64,000 bases of DNA, taken from positions 1 to 64,000 of the forward strand of contig NZ_CADIJL010000022.1 in NCBI RefSeq assembly GCF_902859695.1, read 5' to 3'. Positions within the stretch are counted from its first letter, which is position 1. Each line of letters begins with the position of its first letter. This document shows positions 52,073 through 63,413 of this stretch, piece after piece. A program made the position numbers and the translations under genes. Below the pieces are notes generated by a model that saw nothing but the letters and a program-made list of their open reading frames with translations, did not search any database and was not told the origin of the DNA. This DNA comes from Achromobacter ruhlandii (lineage in GTDB: Bacteria > Pseudomonadota > Gammaproteobacteria > Burkholderiales > Burkholderiaceae_B).

Positions 52073-52339
52073 CTAGAAGCGCGGGTGCTTGCCGAACGGC
52101 ACCTCGGCGTCGGTCGGCGCTTCGAAGGTGGCGGTGCCGCCGCTCAGGTCGGCGGCGTGGATCTGCGCCAGCCGCGTGGCTTCGTCGATGGCGACCTGGG
52201 CGGAAGCGAAGTGCTCGTCGAGCGTGATGCGTTCGTCCGGCGTGCCGGCGACAGGCGAGATGAGCAGGTAGGCGATGCGCCAGACGCCGTGGTCTTCCCA
52301 GGGGCGTTCGATCTGGAAATCCCATTTGGCTTTTTCCAT
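52073..52339 (-). CDS. Small protein of 88 residues, function unknown
   Basis: A compact soluble protein (MEKAKWDFQIERPWEDHGVW, then RIAYLLISPVAGTPDERITLDEH and an Ala-rich helix ASAQVAIDEATRLAQIHAAD). The composition is that of a folded domain, unlike its disordered neighbour. A ribosome binding site (GGAGCCATC) precedes the ATG. I do not recognise a family. It lies between the permease region and the AraC regulator, 63 bp from the latter. Confidence 0.65.
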   Translation of the reverse strand: MEKAKWDFQIERPWEDHGVWRIAYLLISPVAGTPDERITLDEHFASAQVAIDEATRLAQIHAADLSGGTATFEAPTDAEVPFGKHPRF

Positions 52340-52402
52340 GATGGCTCCGGTCAGTGCAAGGCTTGCGGAACCTTCATGCTAGCGCGATCGGTCCTCGGAC
52401 GC

Positions 52403-53338
52403 TCATTCCTGTCGCGCCAGATCGGCCTGCCCGCGCAATGCCGCGATGTCGCGCTTGGGCGGCGCGCCGTACAGGCGGCTGTATTCGCGGCTGAATTGCG
52501 ACGGGCTTTCATAGCCCACCTTGAACGCGGCGCTGGCCACGTCCAGGTAGTCGCTCAGCATCAGCCGCCGCGCCTCGTTCAGCCGCAGCCATTTCTGGTA
52601 CTGCAAGGGGCTCATGGCGGTGAGCTGGCGGAAATGATGGTGGAACGTCGGCGGACTCATCTGCACGCGCGCGGCCAGTTCTTCCACCCGCAAGGGCCGG
52701 GCGTAGTGCTGCTTGAGCCATTCGATGGCCCGCGCGATGCGCTGGCCCTGGCCGTCGACGGCGGTGATCTGGCGCAGCTTGGCCGCCTGGTCGCTCTGCA
52801 GCAGTCGGAAATGCAGTTCGCGCAGCACCAGCGGCGCCAGCACCTCGATCGCGTCGGGTTCGTCCAGCAGGGCCAGCAGGCGCTCGAACGGCGCCAGCAG
52901 GGCGGGGGTGACCGTGCCGATGCCCGCGCCGACGCCCAGCGCCCGCTCGCGCGGAGCCAGCATGCCGCCCTGCGCGATCAGTTCGGCCAGCACGCGCAGG
53001 TCCAGCTTCAGGGCCAGGCCCAGGCAGGGCTGTTCCGGGCTGGCCAGCGTGACTTCCGAGTCGGCCGGCAAATCCAGTGACGTAATGAGGAAGCGTGAGG
53101 TATCGTAAGCAAACGCCTCGCCGCCCACCCACATCTGCTTGGCGCCTTGCACCACCAGCACCAGGCTGGGTTCGACCAGGCAGCTGCAGGCGCGCGAGAC
53201 GGCCTCGCGCCGGAAGAAGCCCAGGCCGGGGATGGCGGTGTCGAAGTCGCCCGTGCCATGGGTGCGGGCGTCGATGGCGCGTGCCAGGGTCTGGTACGAA
53301 AGGGCGTGGTGCGCCGCCGCATCGGGGTTGCGTGTCAT
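52403..53338 (-). CDS. AraC family transcriptional regulator
   Basis: A 311-residue regulator with an N-terminal AraC-N sensor domain (FFRREAVSRACSCLVEPSLV, VVQGAKQMWVGGEAF, DLPADSEVT) and a C-terminal double helix-turn-helix (RVEELAARVQMSPPTFHHHF, YLDVASAAFKVGYESPSQFS, REYSRLYGAPPKRD). It diverges from the zinc alcohol dehydrogenase across 163 bp. AraC-N regulators next to alcohol or aldehyde reductases, such as YqhC/YqhD, often activate them in response to reactive aldehydes, so that is the likely arrangement. ATG follows CCGGAGGCTACCGATCC. Confidence 0.9.
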   Translation of the reverse strand: MTRNPDAAAHHALSYQTLARAIDARTHGTGDFDTAIPGLGFFRREAVSRACSCLVEPSLVLVVQGAKQMWVGGEAFAYDTSRFLITSLDLPADSEVTLASPEQPCLGLALKLDLRVLAELIAQGGMLAPRERALGVGAGIGTVTPALLAPFERLLALLDEPDAIEVLAPLVLRELHFRLLQSDQAAKLRQITAVDGQGQRIARAIEWLKQHYARPLRVEELAARVQMSPPTFHHHFRQLTAMSPLQYQKWLRLNEARRLMLSDYLDVASAAFKVGYESPSQFSREYSRLYGAPPKRDIAALRGQADLARQE

Positions 53339-53501
53339 GGATCGGTAGCCTCCGGGGGCACTGTACCCGCAGGCCGCGGCCTTGCATACCAGAGCGGTTG
53401 TTGTTCCAGAGGATCAGGCAAGAAATCCAGCGAAATGCGCTACCGGAGTCATGCCGCGATTGCGGAAAATGCCTTTTTTGGCCAAGCACACGGAGTCTGC
53501 A

Positions 53502-54551
53502 ATGCTTGTTAAAGCCTACGGCGCCCATGCCAGCGATCAGCCCCTCGAATCGCTGCAAATCACCCGCCGCGCCACGGGCGCGCACGATGTCCAGATCGAC
53601 ATCGCTTTCTGCGGCATCTGCCATTCCGACCTGCACCAGGTGCGTTCGGAATGGGAAGGCACCCAATACCCCTGTGTCCCCGGCCACGAGATCGTCGGGC
53701 GGGTCGCCGCCGTTGGCGCGCACGTGCAGGGTTTCAAGCCGGGCGACCTGGTGGGCGTGGGCTGCATCGTCGACAGCTGCGGGCATTGCGCTGAATGCGC
53801 CGACGGCCTGGAGAATTACTGCGACGCCATGGTCGGCACCTACAACGGCCCCACGGCCGACGAGCCGGGCTGGACCCTGGGCGGCTATTCGCAGAAGATC
53901 GTCGTGCACGAGCGCTATGTGCTGCGCATCCGCCACCCCGCCGAGCAACTGGCCGCCGTGGCGCCGCTGCTGTGCGCCGGCATCACCACCTATTCGCCGC
54001 TGCGCCACTGGAACGCGGGGCCGGGCAAGAAGGTGGGCGTGGTCGGCGTGGGCGGGCTGGGACACATGGGCATCAAGCTGGCCCATGCCATGGGCGCTCA
54101 CGTGGTGGCGTTCACGACTTCCGATGGCAAGCGCGCGGCCGCCCGCGAGCTGGGCGCCGACGAGGTGGTGGTGTCGCGCAACGCTGACGACATGGCGGCG
54201 CACCTGCAAAGCTTCGACTTCATTCTGAATACCGTGGCCGCGCCGCACGACCTGGATGCCTTCCTGGCGCTGCTCAAGCGCGACGGCACCATGACGCTGG
54301 TGGGCGCGCCGGCCACGCCGCATCCGTCGCCCAACGTCTTCAACTTCATCATGAAGCGCCGCTCGCTCGCCGGTTCCATGATCGGCGGCATTCCGGAGAC
54401 CCAGGAAATGCTCGACTTCTGCGCGGAACACGGCATCGTCGCCGACATCGAGATGGTCCGCGCCGACGAGATCAACGCCGCCTACGAGCGCATGCTCAAG
54501 GGCGACGTCAAGTACCGTTTCGTCATCGACAACGCCACCTTGAACGGCTGA
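53502..54551 (+). CDS. Zinc-dependent alcohol dehydrogenase, NAD(P)-dependent (cinnamyl-alcohol/YahK type)
   Basis: A 349-residue medium-chain dehydrogenase. The catalytic zinc site is C37 (FCGICHSD) with H62-E63 (PGHEIVG); the structural zinc cysteines are C93, C96, C99 and C107 ([16 protein letters not shown]). The nucleotide motif is GVGGLGHMG. This pattern is that of YahK/AdhC-like enzymes reducing broad-range aldehydes, usually with NADPH. ATG at 53502 follows CGGAGTCTGCA. It is followed 43 bp later by the molybdenum oxidoreductase genes, so aldehydes could be reduced or oxidised by neighbours. Confidence 0.92.
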   Translation: MLVKAYGAHASDQPLESLQITRRATGAHDVQIDIAFCGICHSDLHQVRSEWEGTQYPCVPGHEIVGRVAAVGAHVQGFKPGDLVGVGCIVDSCGHCAECADGLENYCDAMVGTYNGPTADEPGWTLGGYSQKIVVHERYVLRIRHPAEQLAAVAPLLCAGITTYSPLRHWNAGPGKKVGVVGVGGLGHMGIKLAHAMGAHVVAFTTSDGKRAAARELGADEVVVSRNADDMAAHLQSFDFILNTVAAPHDLDAFLALLKRDGTMTLVGAPATPHPSPNVFNFIMKRRSLAGSMIGGIPETQEMLDFCAEHGIVADIEMVRADEINAAYERMLKGDVKYRFVIDNATLNG

Positions 54552-54594
54552 CCGCCGTCCCCCCGCCCCGCGCCCCACCCACGAGGAGTTCGCC

Positions 54595-55061
54595 ATGACA
54601 CGATTGCAAGTCAACGGCCAGACCAAGGAAGTCTCCGTTCCCGACGACATGCCCTTGCTGTGGGTGCTGCGCGATGAGCTCGGCATGACCGGCACCAAGT
54701 TCGGCTGCGGCATGGCGCTGTGCGGCGCCTGTACCACCCACCTGGACGGGCAGCCGACGCGCGCCTGTGTGACGCCCGTGTCCGCCGCGGCGGGCCGGGC
54801 GATCGGCACCATCGAGGGCATGGAGGCCGACCCGGTCGGCCGCAGCGTGCAGCGCGCCTGGGTGGAAAACAACGTGGCGCAGTGCGGCTATTGCCAGGCC
54901 GGCCAGATCATGACGGCGGTGGGCTTGCTCAAGACCACGCCAGCGCCCACCGAACAGCAGATCGACGAAGCCATGAGCGGCAACATCTGCCGCTGCGGCA
55001 CCTATCCCCGAATCCGCGCCGCCATCAAGCAGGCGGCGGCCCAGCTGGCCCAGGGAGGCAA

Positions 55062-55065
<4 letters not shown>
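54595..55065 (+). CDS. [2Fe-2S] subunit of an isoquinoline 1-oxidoreductase-type molybdenum enzyme (IorA-like)
   Basis: A 156-residue iron-sulphur protein. The plant-ferredoxin-like cluster uses C38, C43, C46 and C58 ([22 protein letters not shown] region); the second cluster uses C97, C100, C132 and C134 ([17 protein letters not shown]). It passes electrons from the molybdopterin subunit encoded next. The genes overlap by ATGA. A separate cytochrome acceptor is common in this family but is not encoded here. Confidence 0.93.
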
Positions 55066-57353
<2,288 letters not shown>

Positions 57354-57396
57354 AGCCCGCGGGATGGGCATGATGCGGTCGCCGGGAGGGGGTTGA

Positions 57397-58410
57397 ATGG
57401 AAAGTGTGGACGTACGCGTACTGCGCGCCGCGCGCGATTGGGCGGCGGCGGGGGAGCGGGTGCTGCTGGCCACCGTGGCGCGCACCTGGGGTTCGTCGCC
57501 GCGGCCGGCGGGCTCGATGATGGCCTTGCGCGAGGACGGCCGCTGCGTCGGCTCGGTCTCGGGCGGCTGTATCGAGGACGACCTGGCGCTGCGCTATACC
57601 CGCGCCCATGGCGGCGCCGGCATGCCGCGTTCGGCGCCCGAGCTGGTGCGCTACGGCGTCCATGCCGACGATGCGCACCGCTTCGGCCTGCCGTGCGGCG
57701 GCACCCTGGAACTGCTGCTGGAGTTCGATCCCCACCTGGCCGCGCTGGACGCCCTGGTGCGGCAGCTGGAAGCGGGGCAGTTGATGCAGCGCACGGTCGA
57801 CTGTGCGACGGGCGCGGTGCGGCAGGCGCCGGCCGACGCCCCGCAAGCCCTGCGTTTCGACGGCGCCACGCTGTCCAGCACGCTGGGGCCGCAGTACCGC
57901 ATGCTGCTCATCGGCGCCGGCGCGCTGGCCGAGTATGTGGCGACCATGGCGCTGTTCAACGATTTCGCGGTCACGCTGTGCGATCCGCGCGTGGAGCACC
58001 TGGGCGCCTGGTCGGTGCCCGGCGCGCACCTGACCACCGAGATGCCCGACGATGCCGTGCGCGCCTTGCGGCCGGACACGCGCACCTGCATCGTGGCGCT
58101 GAGCCACGATCCCAAGCTGGACGACCTGGCCCTGCTGGAAGCGCTGCACAGCCCGGCGTTCTATGTCGGCGCGATCGGTTCGCGGCGCAATACCGACCTG
58201 CGCCGCCAGCGGCTGATCGAGCACTTCGACGAAACCGAGGAATCGCTGCGGCGCCTGCGGGCGCCGGTCGGCCTTTTCATCGGCAGCCGCACGCCGGCCG
58301 AGATCGCCGTCAGCATCATGGCCGAGATCCTGGCCGTCAAGAACGGCGTGGCGCTGCCGGCCACGCTGTCGGTCGCGGTCGCCAAGACGCGCGAGCCGCG
58401 GGCGGCGTAG
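57397..58410 (+). CDS. XdhC/CoxF family molybdenum cofactor maturation protein
   Basis: A 337-residue XdhC-type protein. The N-terminal domain has ATVARTWGSSPRPAGSMM and SVSGGCIEDDLALRY; the C-terminal Rossmann-type domain has LLIGAGALAEYVATM and YVGAIGSRRNTDLRR, RLRAPVGLFIGSRTPAEIAV. It binds molybdenum cofactor, helps sulphuration and inserts it into the apo-enzyme, here the IorB-like subunit just upstream. ATG follows GGGAGGGGGTTGA. Confidence 0.92.
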   Translation: MESVDVRVLRAARDWAAAGERVLLATVARTWGSSPRPAGSMMALREDGRCVGSVSGGCIEDDLALRYTRAHGGAGMPRSAPELVRYGVHADDAHRFGLPCGGTLELLLEFDPHLAALDALVRQLEAGQLMQRTVDCATGAVRQAPADAPQALRFDGATLSSTLGPQYRMLLIGAGALAEYVATMALFNDFAVTLCDPRVEHLGAWSVPGAHLTTEMPDDAVRALRPDTRTCIVALSHDPKLDDLALLEALHSPAFYVGAIGSRRNTDLRRQRLIEHFDETEESLRRLRAPVGLFIGSRTPAEIAVSIMAEILAVKNGVALPATLSVAVAKTREPRAA

Positions 58411-58497
58411 GCGTCCGCCAGCGCTGCGTCGAGCCGGCCGATCCGGCCGGGGAAGCTGTGCGCCATTCGCATCGTCCCTCCCCGCTATTGACTTGAT

Positions 58498-58521
58498 ATT
58501 AGAACGTTATTTCGTTCTAAT
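58498..58521. promoter_or_regulatory. 24-bp operator-like palindrome ATTAGAACG-N6-CGTTCTAAT
   Basis: Perfect 9-bp arms at 58498-58506 and 58513-58521 with a 6-bp spacer, preceded by TTGACT (58489-58494). It is AT-rich in GC-rich surroundings and lies about 70 bp before the acyltransferase-like gene. The form suits a TetR- or MarR-type dimer, but no such regulator is next to it. Confidence 0.6.
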
Positions 58522-58591
58522 TCTGGCCGTAGCCGATCACCTCTGCGCCCGTCCCGGGTGCTGTGCCGGCGCCCTTCGTTGATACCTCCCC

Positions 58592-59764
58592 ATGGCAGCC
58601 GTACTCCCCATCCCTTCCCCCGAAAGCGGCCAACGCCTGCGCGCCATCGATGCGCTGCGCGGCCTGGTCATCGTCATCATGCTGCTCGACCATGTGCGCG
58701 AGACATTTTTCCTGCATCACCAGGTGGGCGATCCCATGGACGTCGCGGCCACGCCGCCGGATCTGTTCTTCTCGCGGCTGGCGGCCCATTTGTGCGCGCC
58801 GGTATTTGTCTTCCTGACCGGCCTGTCGGCCTGGCTATATGGCGCCAAGGCCGGCAGCCGCGCCGCCACGGCGGCCTTCCTGGCCAAGCGCGGCGCTTTC
58901 CTGGTCGCGCTGGAGCTTCTGGTTGTCAATTTCGCCTGGACATTCCAGTTCCCGCCCTCGGTTGTCTACTTGCAGGTGATCTGGGTGATCGGCCTGTCCA
59001 TGCTCGCCCTGGCGGCCTTGCTGTGGCTGCCGCGGGCCGCGCTGGCGGCCGTCGGCGCAGTGCTCGTCGCGGGCCACAACGGGCTGGATGGCCTGCACTT
59101 CGCGGCGGGCGAGGCGCTGCATGTGCCGTGGGCGGTGCTGCACGACCGGGGCTGGATCATCGTGAGCGACACACTGCGCCTGCGCACTTCCTATCCCCTG
59201 TTGCCTTGGATCGGCGTGATTGCGCTGGGTTACGCGGCGGGGCCCTGGTTCCGGGCGGACGTGCCAGCGGCGCGGCGCGGGCGCCTGCTCTGGCTGGCCG
59301 GCTTGGGCGCCGTGGCGGGCTTCCTGGTGCTGCGCGCCATCAATGGCTACGGGCAAGCCCAGCGCTGGACCGAGCAGGAAGACACATTGCGCACCGTGAT
59401 GAGCTTTCTGAACGTCACCAAGTATCCGCCGTCACTGATGTTCCTGTTGTTGACGCTGGGCCTGGGCCTGTGCCTGCTGGCCTGGATCGAGCGCGCGCAG
59501 GCCGCGGCCTGGGTGCGGGTGCTGTGCGTGTTTGGCGCGGCGCCCATGTTCTTCTATCTGCTGCACCTGTACGTGCTCAAGGCTCTTTACCTGGCGGGCG
59601 AGGGCATCTGGGGGCTGAACCAGGGCAAGTATTTCGGCGTGACGGGCATGGGGTCGGTATGGCTGATCTCGATAATGCTGGCGCTGGCGCTTTATTGGCC
59701 GGTGCGATGGTTCGGCCGTGTGAAGGCCGCGCGTCGCGACATCGCCTGGCTCAAGTACTTGTGA
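58592..59764 (+). CDS. DUF1624/heparan-alpha-glucosaminide N-acetyltransferase-like membrane protein
   Basis: A 390-residue integral membrane protein with about ten segments. The N-terminal RLRAIDALRGLVIVIMLLDH is the hallmark of membrane acyltransferase-like families (DUF1624), as are LFFSRLAAHLCAPVFVFLTG and PLLPWIGVIALGYAAGPWF. These proteins probably transfer acyl groups across the inner membrane to an envelope glycan, by analogy; activity for this group is mostly undefined. It starts 71 bp after the palindrome and is followed 8 bp later by the porin gene. Confidence 0.85.
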   Translation: MAAVLPIPSPESGQRLRAIDALRGLVIVIMLLDHVRETFFLHHQVGDPMDVAATPPDLFFSRLAAHLCAPVFVFLTGLSAWLYGAKAGSRAATAAFLAKRGAFLVALELLVVNFAWTFQFPPSVVYLQVIWVIGLSMLALAALLWLPRAALAAVGAVLVAGHNGLDGLHFAAGEALHVPWAVLHDRGWIIVSDTLRLRTSYPLLPWIGVIALGYAAGPWFRADVPAARRGRLLWLAGLGAVAGFLVLRAINGYGQAQRWTEQEDTLRTVMSFLNVTKYPPSLMFLLLTLGLGLCLLAWIERAQAAAWVRVLCVFGAAPMFFYLLHLYVLKALYLAGEGIWGLNQGKYFGVTGMGSVWLISIMLALALYWPVRWFGRVKAARRDIAWLKYL

Positions 59765-59772
59765 GGCCGGAG

Positions 59773-60861
59773 ATGGTCTTGCGCAAGCTTTCCGTGGGCA
59801 TGGCGATCCTGATCGGACCGTGCGAGAGCGGGGCGCAACAGGCTCCCGTCACGTTGTACGGCGTGGTGGACCTGAGCGTTGCCGGTTTTTCGACCCAGGA
59901 GCGCGGCACGGCGCTGAACATGCAGTCGGGAGTGCAGTCGGGATCGCGTTGGGGATTGCGTGGCGGCGAGGACCTCGGTAACGGCTGGCGCACCAACTTC
60001 CAGTTGGAAAGTGGCGTCCTGGCCAACAATGGCAGGTCGGCCCAGGGGGGGCGGCTGTTCGGCCGCGCCGCCTGGGTGGGACTGTCGAGCCGCGCCGGTG
60101 AAGTGCGGCTGGGCCGCCAGACATCCGTCTCGTCGGCGACGCTGGCCGATTACGACGCCTTCCTGGCGTCGTATCTGATCACCGGCGCGCAAACCGCGTT
60201 GCTGCCCTATAACGCCAACCGCGCCGACCACGCCGTGGCCTACTGGAGTCCCTCGGTGAACGGGTGGCGGGCCGGTGTCGATGCCAGCCTCGACTACGAC
60301 GGCGGCGGCGGTTTCCGCACTGCATCCACCAGCAAGCTGTACAGCGCCGCGTTGATCTACGAACGTGCGGATTTCGCCATCGCCGCCACCCACGAGCGAG
60401 CGCGCTGGGCCGAGGGGACCGCCCAGTCCACGGCGATGGCGCGTGCGGGCGGAGCGCGCCAGCCGGACGCCTACACCCTGGCGGGGCGCGCGTCGCTGGA
60501 TGCCTTCACGCTGTATGCGGCTATCTCGGTGATGCGCGACGGCTCGACCATCCCGGCCGTGCCGTCGCCCGGCCAGCGCAGTTACTTTCCTGGCGCCACG
60601 GTGCATGGACTGATGGCCGGCATGGTCTGGCGCCAGGGCGCCGGTAGCTTGATGGCGTCCTGGCAGGCGAGCCTGCCGCGGGGTGGGGTATTGGAACGCG
60701 ACGGCGCCACCCACACCCAGCAGATCTATTCGGCGGGATATGCGTATGACCTGTCCAAGCGCACCAATCTGTACGCCGTGTATGGCTATATGCGGGGCGC
60801 CTGGGAGACGCCTTCCTGGCATCAAGCGCAATACGCGGTCGGCATACGCCACCGGTTCTGA
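59773..60861 (+). CDS. Outer-membrane porin, Burkholderiales type
   Basis: A 362-residue trimeric-porin family protein. A signal (LRKLSVGMAILIGPCESGAQ) precedes the mature start APVTLYGVVDLSVAGF, which is typical. SRWGLRGGEDLGNGWRTNFQ, FGRAAWVGLSS and RLGRQTSVSS are the conserved plug/loop-3 neighbourhood, and the C-terminal strand QYAVGIRHRF ends in Phe as needed for insertion. It forms a passive channel for small solutes. It lies 8 bp after the acyltransferase-like gene, close enough to be co-transcribed, which is unusual for a porin. Confidence 0.92.
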   Translation: MVLRKLSVGMAILIGPCESGAQQAPVTLYGVVDLSVAGFSTQERGTALNMQSGVQSGSRWGLRGGEDLGNGWRTNFQLESGVLANNGRSAQGGRLFGRAAWVGLSSRAGEVRLGRQTSVSSATLADYDAFLASYLITGAQTALLPYNANRADHAVAYWSPSVNGWRAGVDASLDYDGGGGFRTASTSKLYSAALIYERADFAIAATHERARWAEGTAQSTAMARAGGARQPDAYTLAGRASLDAFTLYAAISVMRDGSTIPAVPSPGQRSYFPGATVHGLMAGMVWRQGAGSLMASWQASLPRGGVLERDGATHTQQIYSAGYAYDLSKRTNLYAVYGYMRGAWETPSWHQAQYAVGIRHRF

Positions 60862-60987
60862 GCACGCCTGGGCGGCGCCTGACCCCGCGTCTGGCGTCGT
60901 GAGCGCCATCGCCGGCGTTTTTGGATTGTCGGGCAGGCAATGAAAAGGTCACCGCGTTGCGGCGATGTCCGCAAGGCTCGTGCATGG

Positions 60988-61686
60988 CTAGCGACTCGGC
61001 CAGGGTATCGACTCCGGGCTATCGGGCACACCCGCCGCCGCGCGCAGCGCCGTGGCGAAGCCGCCTTCCACCCGGGAATAGGGCCGGGCGCTGGTGATGA
61101 CGCGCGGCCGGGCGGTCCAGGCGATCGTGAACCCCGCCTGCGCCATCCGGTCGACCAGGGCCTGGTCCTCGCTGCAAGGCAGGGGCGCGAAGCCGCCGCT
61201 GCGGCGGTAGGCGTGGGCGGCGATGCCCAGGTTGGCGCCATGGACATGGCGGTGACCGTCCCGGTCCTGGTAGCGGGAGACGAAGTGGCTGTGCGCCGCG
61301 CCGGCATTGCGGCCGTGCGCGGCCCAGCCGGCGACGCCGACCGTGCCGCACACCACTTCCGCGTTCAGCGACAGCTGGTCCACCAGCCAGCGCGGCGAAA
61401 CAATGGTGTCGGCGTCGGTGTACGACAGCCAGCGCGCCCCGGCATCCAGCAGGAACTGCGATCCCGTGGCGCGGGCGATGCCGACGTTGCGCGCGCGGAT
61501 GGCCAGGCGCTGCACCGGCCAGGCGGCCGCCAGCCGGGCGGTGGCGTCGCGGCAATGGTCCAGCACCACGACGATGCGCACCGGCTCGTCCCCCAGCAAG
61601 GGATGGCGCGCGGCCAGGGTGACCGCGCGCAGGCAGGCGGCGATGTGGCGTTCTTCATTGTGGGCGGGGATGCAGATGCCGATCAT
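60988..61686 (-). CDS. Family 2 glycosyltransferase
   Basis: A 232-residue GT-A fold enzyme. MIGICIPAHNEERHIAACLR is the nucleotide-sugar binding start, YTDADTIVSPRWL supplies the DxD metal motif (D-A-D), and GANLGIAAHAYRRSGGF and EDQALVDRM follow. No membrane segment is seen, so it is cytoplasmic. It is the last gene of a leftward trio and overlaps the methyltransferase gene by ATGA. The acceptor is unknown. Confidence 0.9.
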   Translation of the reverse strand: MIGICIPAHNEERHIAACLRAVTLAARHPLLGDEPVRIVVVLDHCRDATARLAAAWPVQRLAIRARNVGIARATGSQFLLDAGARWLSYTDADTIVSPRWLVDQLSLNAEVVCGTVGVAGWAAHGRNAGAAHSHFVSRYQDRDGHRHVHGANLGIAAHAYRRSGGFAPLPCSEDQALVDRMAQAGFTIAWTARPRVITSARPYSRVEGGFATALRAAAGVPDSPESIPWPSR

Positions 61687-62288
61687 GGGGCGGTGTTTTC
61701 CGTGTCGGGGGCCAGGGCCCAGGCATCGAGCCGGAACTCGGGTTCCTGATGCGTCAGGAGCGGCGCCAGGCCGGGCAAGGCGCCCAGCGCGGCGTGCAGC
61801 GCCTCGGTGTCCTGCCGGCGGTCGTTGAAGGCGCCGCGCCAGTGGCAGGCCACCAGTTCGCCGCCGGGCCGCAGGCTGGCGCGGACGCGGGCCAGGAAGC
61901 GCGCCAGCGCGTCGTCGTCCAGGTAATAGGCCATTTCCGACACCACCACCAGGTCAAAGCCGCCGGGCGGAACGGCGGGCCAGGCGTCCGGCAGCCGCAA
62001 CGCCAGTGCTTGCACGCCGCTCGCCCGTTGGCTTGCCAGGTGGGCGCGGCAGCGGCGGATGGCGGCCGGGGAAAGGTCGACCGCGGTCACGCGCCGGCAG
62101 CGCGCCGCCAGCGCGCCCGTCATGCCGCCGTTGCCGCAGCCCGTTTCCAGCGCGTGGTCGTAGCGGGCGCGCCGCAGGCTTGCCAGCAGCAGCGCGCGCT
62201 TGCGGCATTCGTACCACGCATCGCGCACGTGCCAGGGGTCGTCGCTGGCACGGTACAGGGCGTCGAAATGGCGGGCTAGAGCGTCCAT
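61683..62288 (-). CDS. SAM-dependent methyltransferase, NodS-like
   Basis: A 201-residue class I methyltransferase. FDALYRASDDPWHVRDAWYE and RKRALLLASL resemble the NodS group, and the SAM motif is HALETGCGNGGMTGALA with VTAVDLSPAAI after it. It is the middle gene of a coupled trio, overlapping the acyl-CoA dehydrogenase-like gene before it by 13 bp and the glycosyltransferase after it by 4 bp. ATG at 62288 is chosen because it gives the family N-terminus. NodS methylates an amino sugar; a similar role is plausible here. Confidence 0.88.
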   Translation of the reverse strand: MDALARHFDALYRASDDPWHVRDAWYECRKRALLLASLRRARYDHALETGCGNGGMTGALAARCRRVTAVDLSPAAIRRCRAHLASQRASGVQALALRLPDAWPAVPPGGFDLVVVSEMAYYLDDDALARFLARVRASLRPGGELVACHWRGAFNDRRQDTEALHAALGALPGLAPLLTHQEPEFRLDAWALAPDTENTAP

Positions 62289-63313
62289 GCCGATTCCCCC
62301 GCGCCGGCCACCACCGCCCCGTGGGCGGCCTGGTCGCGTTCGGCGTGGCTCTGGCGGATGTAGAGCGGCAGGTCGGCCATGGCCTGGGCAAAGGCCCGGT
62401 CCTGGCACAGCGGGCCGGCGCCGAGCGCGCGCGCCGCGCGCCCCAGGATGTCTTCGGCCGCGGCCTCGACCGCCAGCCGGGCGCGGGCGGTTTCCAGCCT
62501 GCAGTCATGGCTCGGGTCGGCATCGATGGCCGCGGCCGCCGCGTGCAAGGCCCAGCGGGCCTGGCCGAGCGCCACATCGGCCGCGCCCAGATGCGCGAGG
62601 CGAAAGGGATTGCCGGGCGTGTCGCCGGCACCGGCCTGCAGGCGCTGGAAGATGCGCGCCAGGCCGCCGTACCAGCAGGCGGCGACGCCAGCGCCCCCGT
62701 GCAGGAAACCGGGCCGGTCCACGTAGGCGCCGGGCGCCCCTACCGGCAGCGCCCCGACCTGGTCGAACGCGACGCTGGCCGTGCCGCTGCCGCGCATGGC
62801 GGGGGCGGCCCAGCCGCCGGGCCGGATCGCCACGCCCGGTTGCGCCAGCTCCACCGCGGCCAGCCACGGCGCGCCGGCCGGCGTCCAGCCGCTGACGATG
62901 GCATGGCTGGCGCCGTTGGCGCCCGAACACCATGCCTTGGTGCCTTGCAGCGTCACACCGCCATCGGCCGTGGGCGTCAGGGTCAGACGCTGGCGTGGCG
63001 GCTCCGCGCACCAGACGCCCCAGATGCTGCCCGCCGGCGCGGCCGGCCCGTGCAGTTCCGCCAGAATCGCCAGGGCATCGGTGTGGCCTTCGAAGCACTT
63101 GGCCAGCGACAGGTCGACGGCCGCCACCGCGGCGAGCGCGCGCCATCGCGTCAGGGTCTCGCCATGGCCGGGCAGGGGCAGGCGGTCGCAACCGGCGCGC
63201 ACCAGGGCGCGCAGCACGCCCGCCGGTTCAACGTCTGGTCCGATGTCGGCCAGGAGGGCTCGCAGGCGGTCGAGAGAGAACGTCGGCAGGGGGGAGGACG
63301 CGATGTCGGGCAT
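62276..63313 (-). CDS. Acyl-CoA dehydrogenase family protein
   Basis: A 345-residue flavoprotein of the acyl-CoA dehydrogenase fold. VDLSLAKCFEGHTDALAIL, GSIWGVWCAEPP, LQGTKAWCSGANGASHAIV and MRGSGTASVAFDQV follow the fold order. No obvious catalytic glutamate can be assigned by eye, and it is shorter than true beta-oxidation enzymes (about 380). It heads the operon with methyltransferase and glycosyltransferase genes, an odd setting for fatty-acid oxidation, so a role in modifying a secondary metabolite or glycolipid is more likely. Confidence 0.82.
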   Translation of the reverse strand: MPDIASSPLPTFSLDRLRALLADIGPDVEPAGVLRALVRAGCDRLPLPGHGETLTRWRALAAVAAVDLSLAKCFEGHTDALAILAELHGPAAPAGSIWGVWCAEPPRQRLTLTPTADGGVTLQGTKAWCSGANGASHAIVSGWTPAGAPWLAAVELAQPGVAIRPGGWAAPAMRGSGTASVAFDQVGALPVGAPGAYVDRPGFLHGGAGVAACWYGGLARIFQRLQAGAGDTPGNPFRLAHLGAADVALGQARWALHAAAAAIDADPSHDCRLETARARLAVEAAAEDILGRAARALGAGPLCQDRAFAQAMADLPLYIRQSHAERDQAAHGAVVAGAGESAWTL

Positions 63314-63413
63314 GGGTGGCAGGCGGCATGAACGGATGCCGCAACCAGCAATTGGCGTGCCCGGCGGCATCGCTGCCCATGGTGAGCGCCGCCGCGCTGC
63401 TCCATTGAGACAC

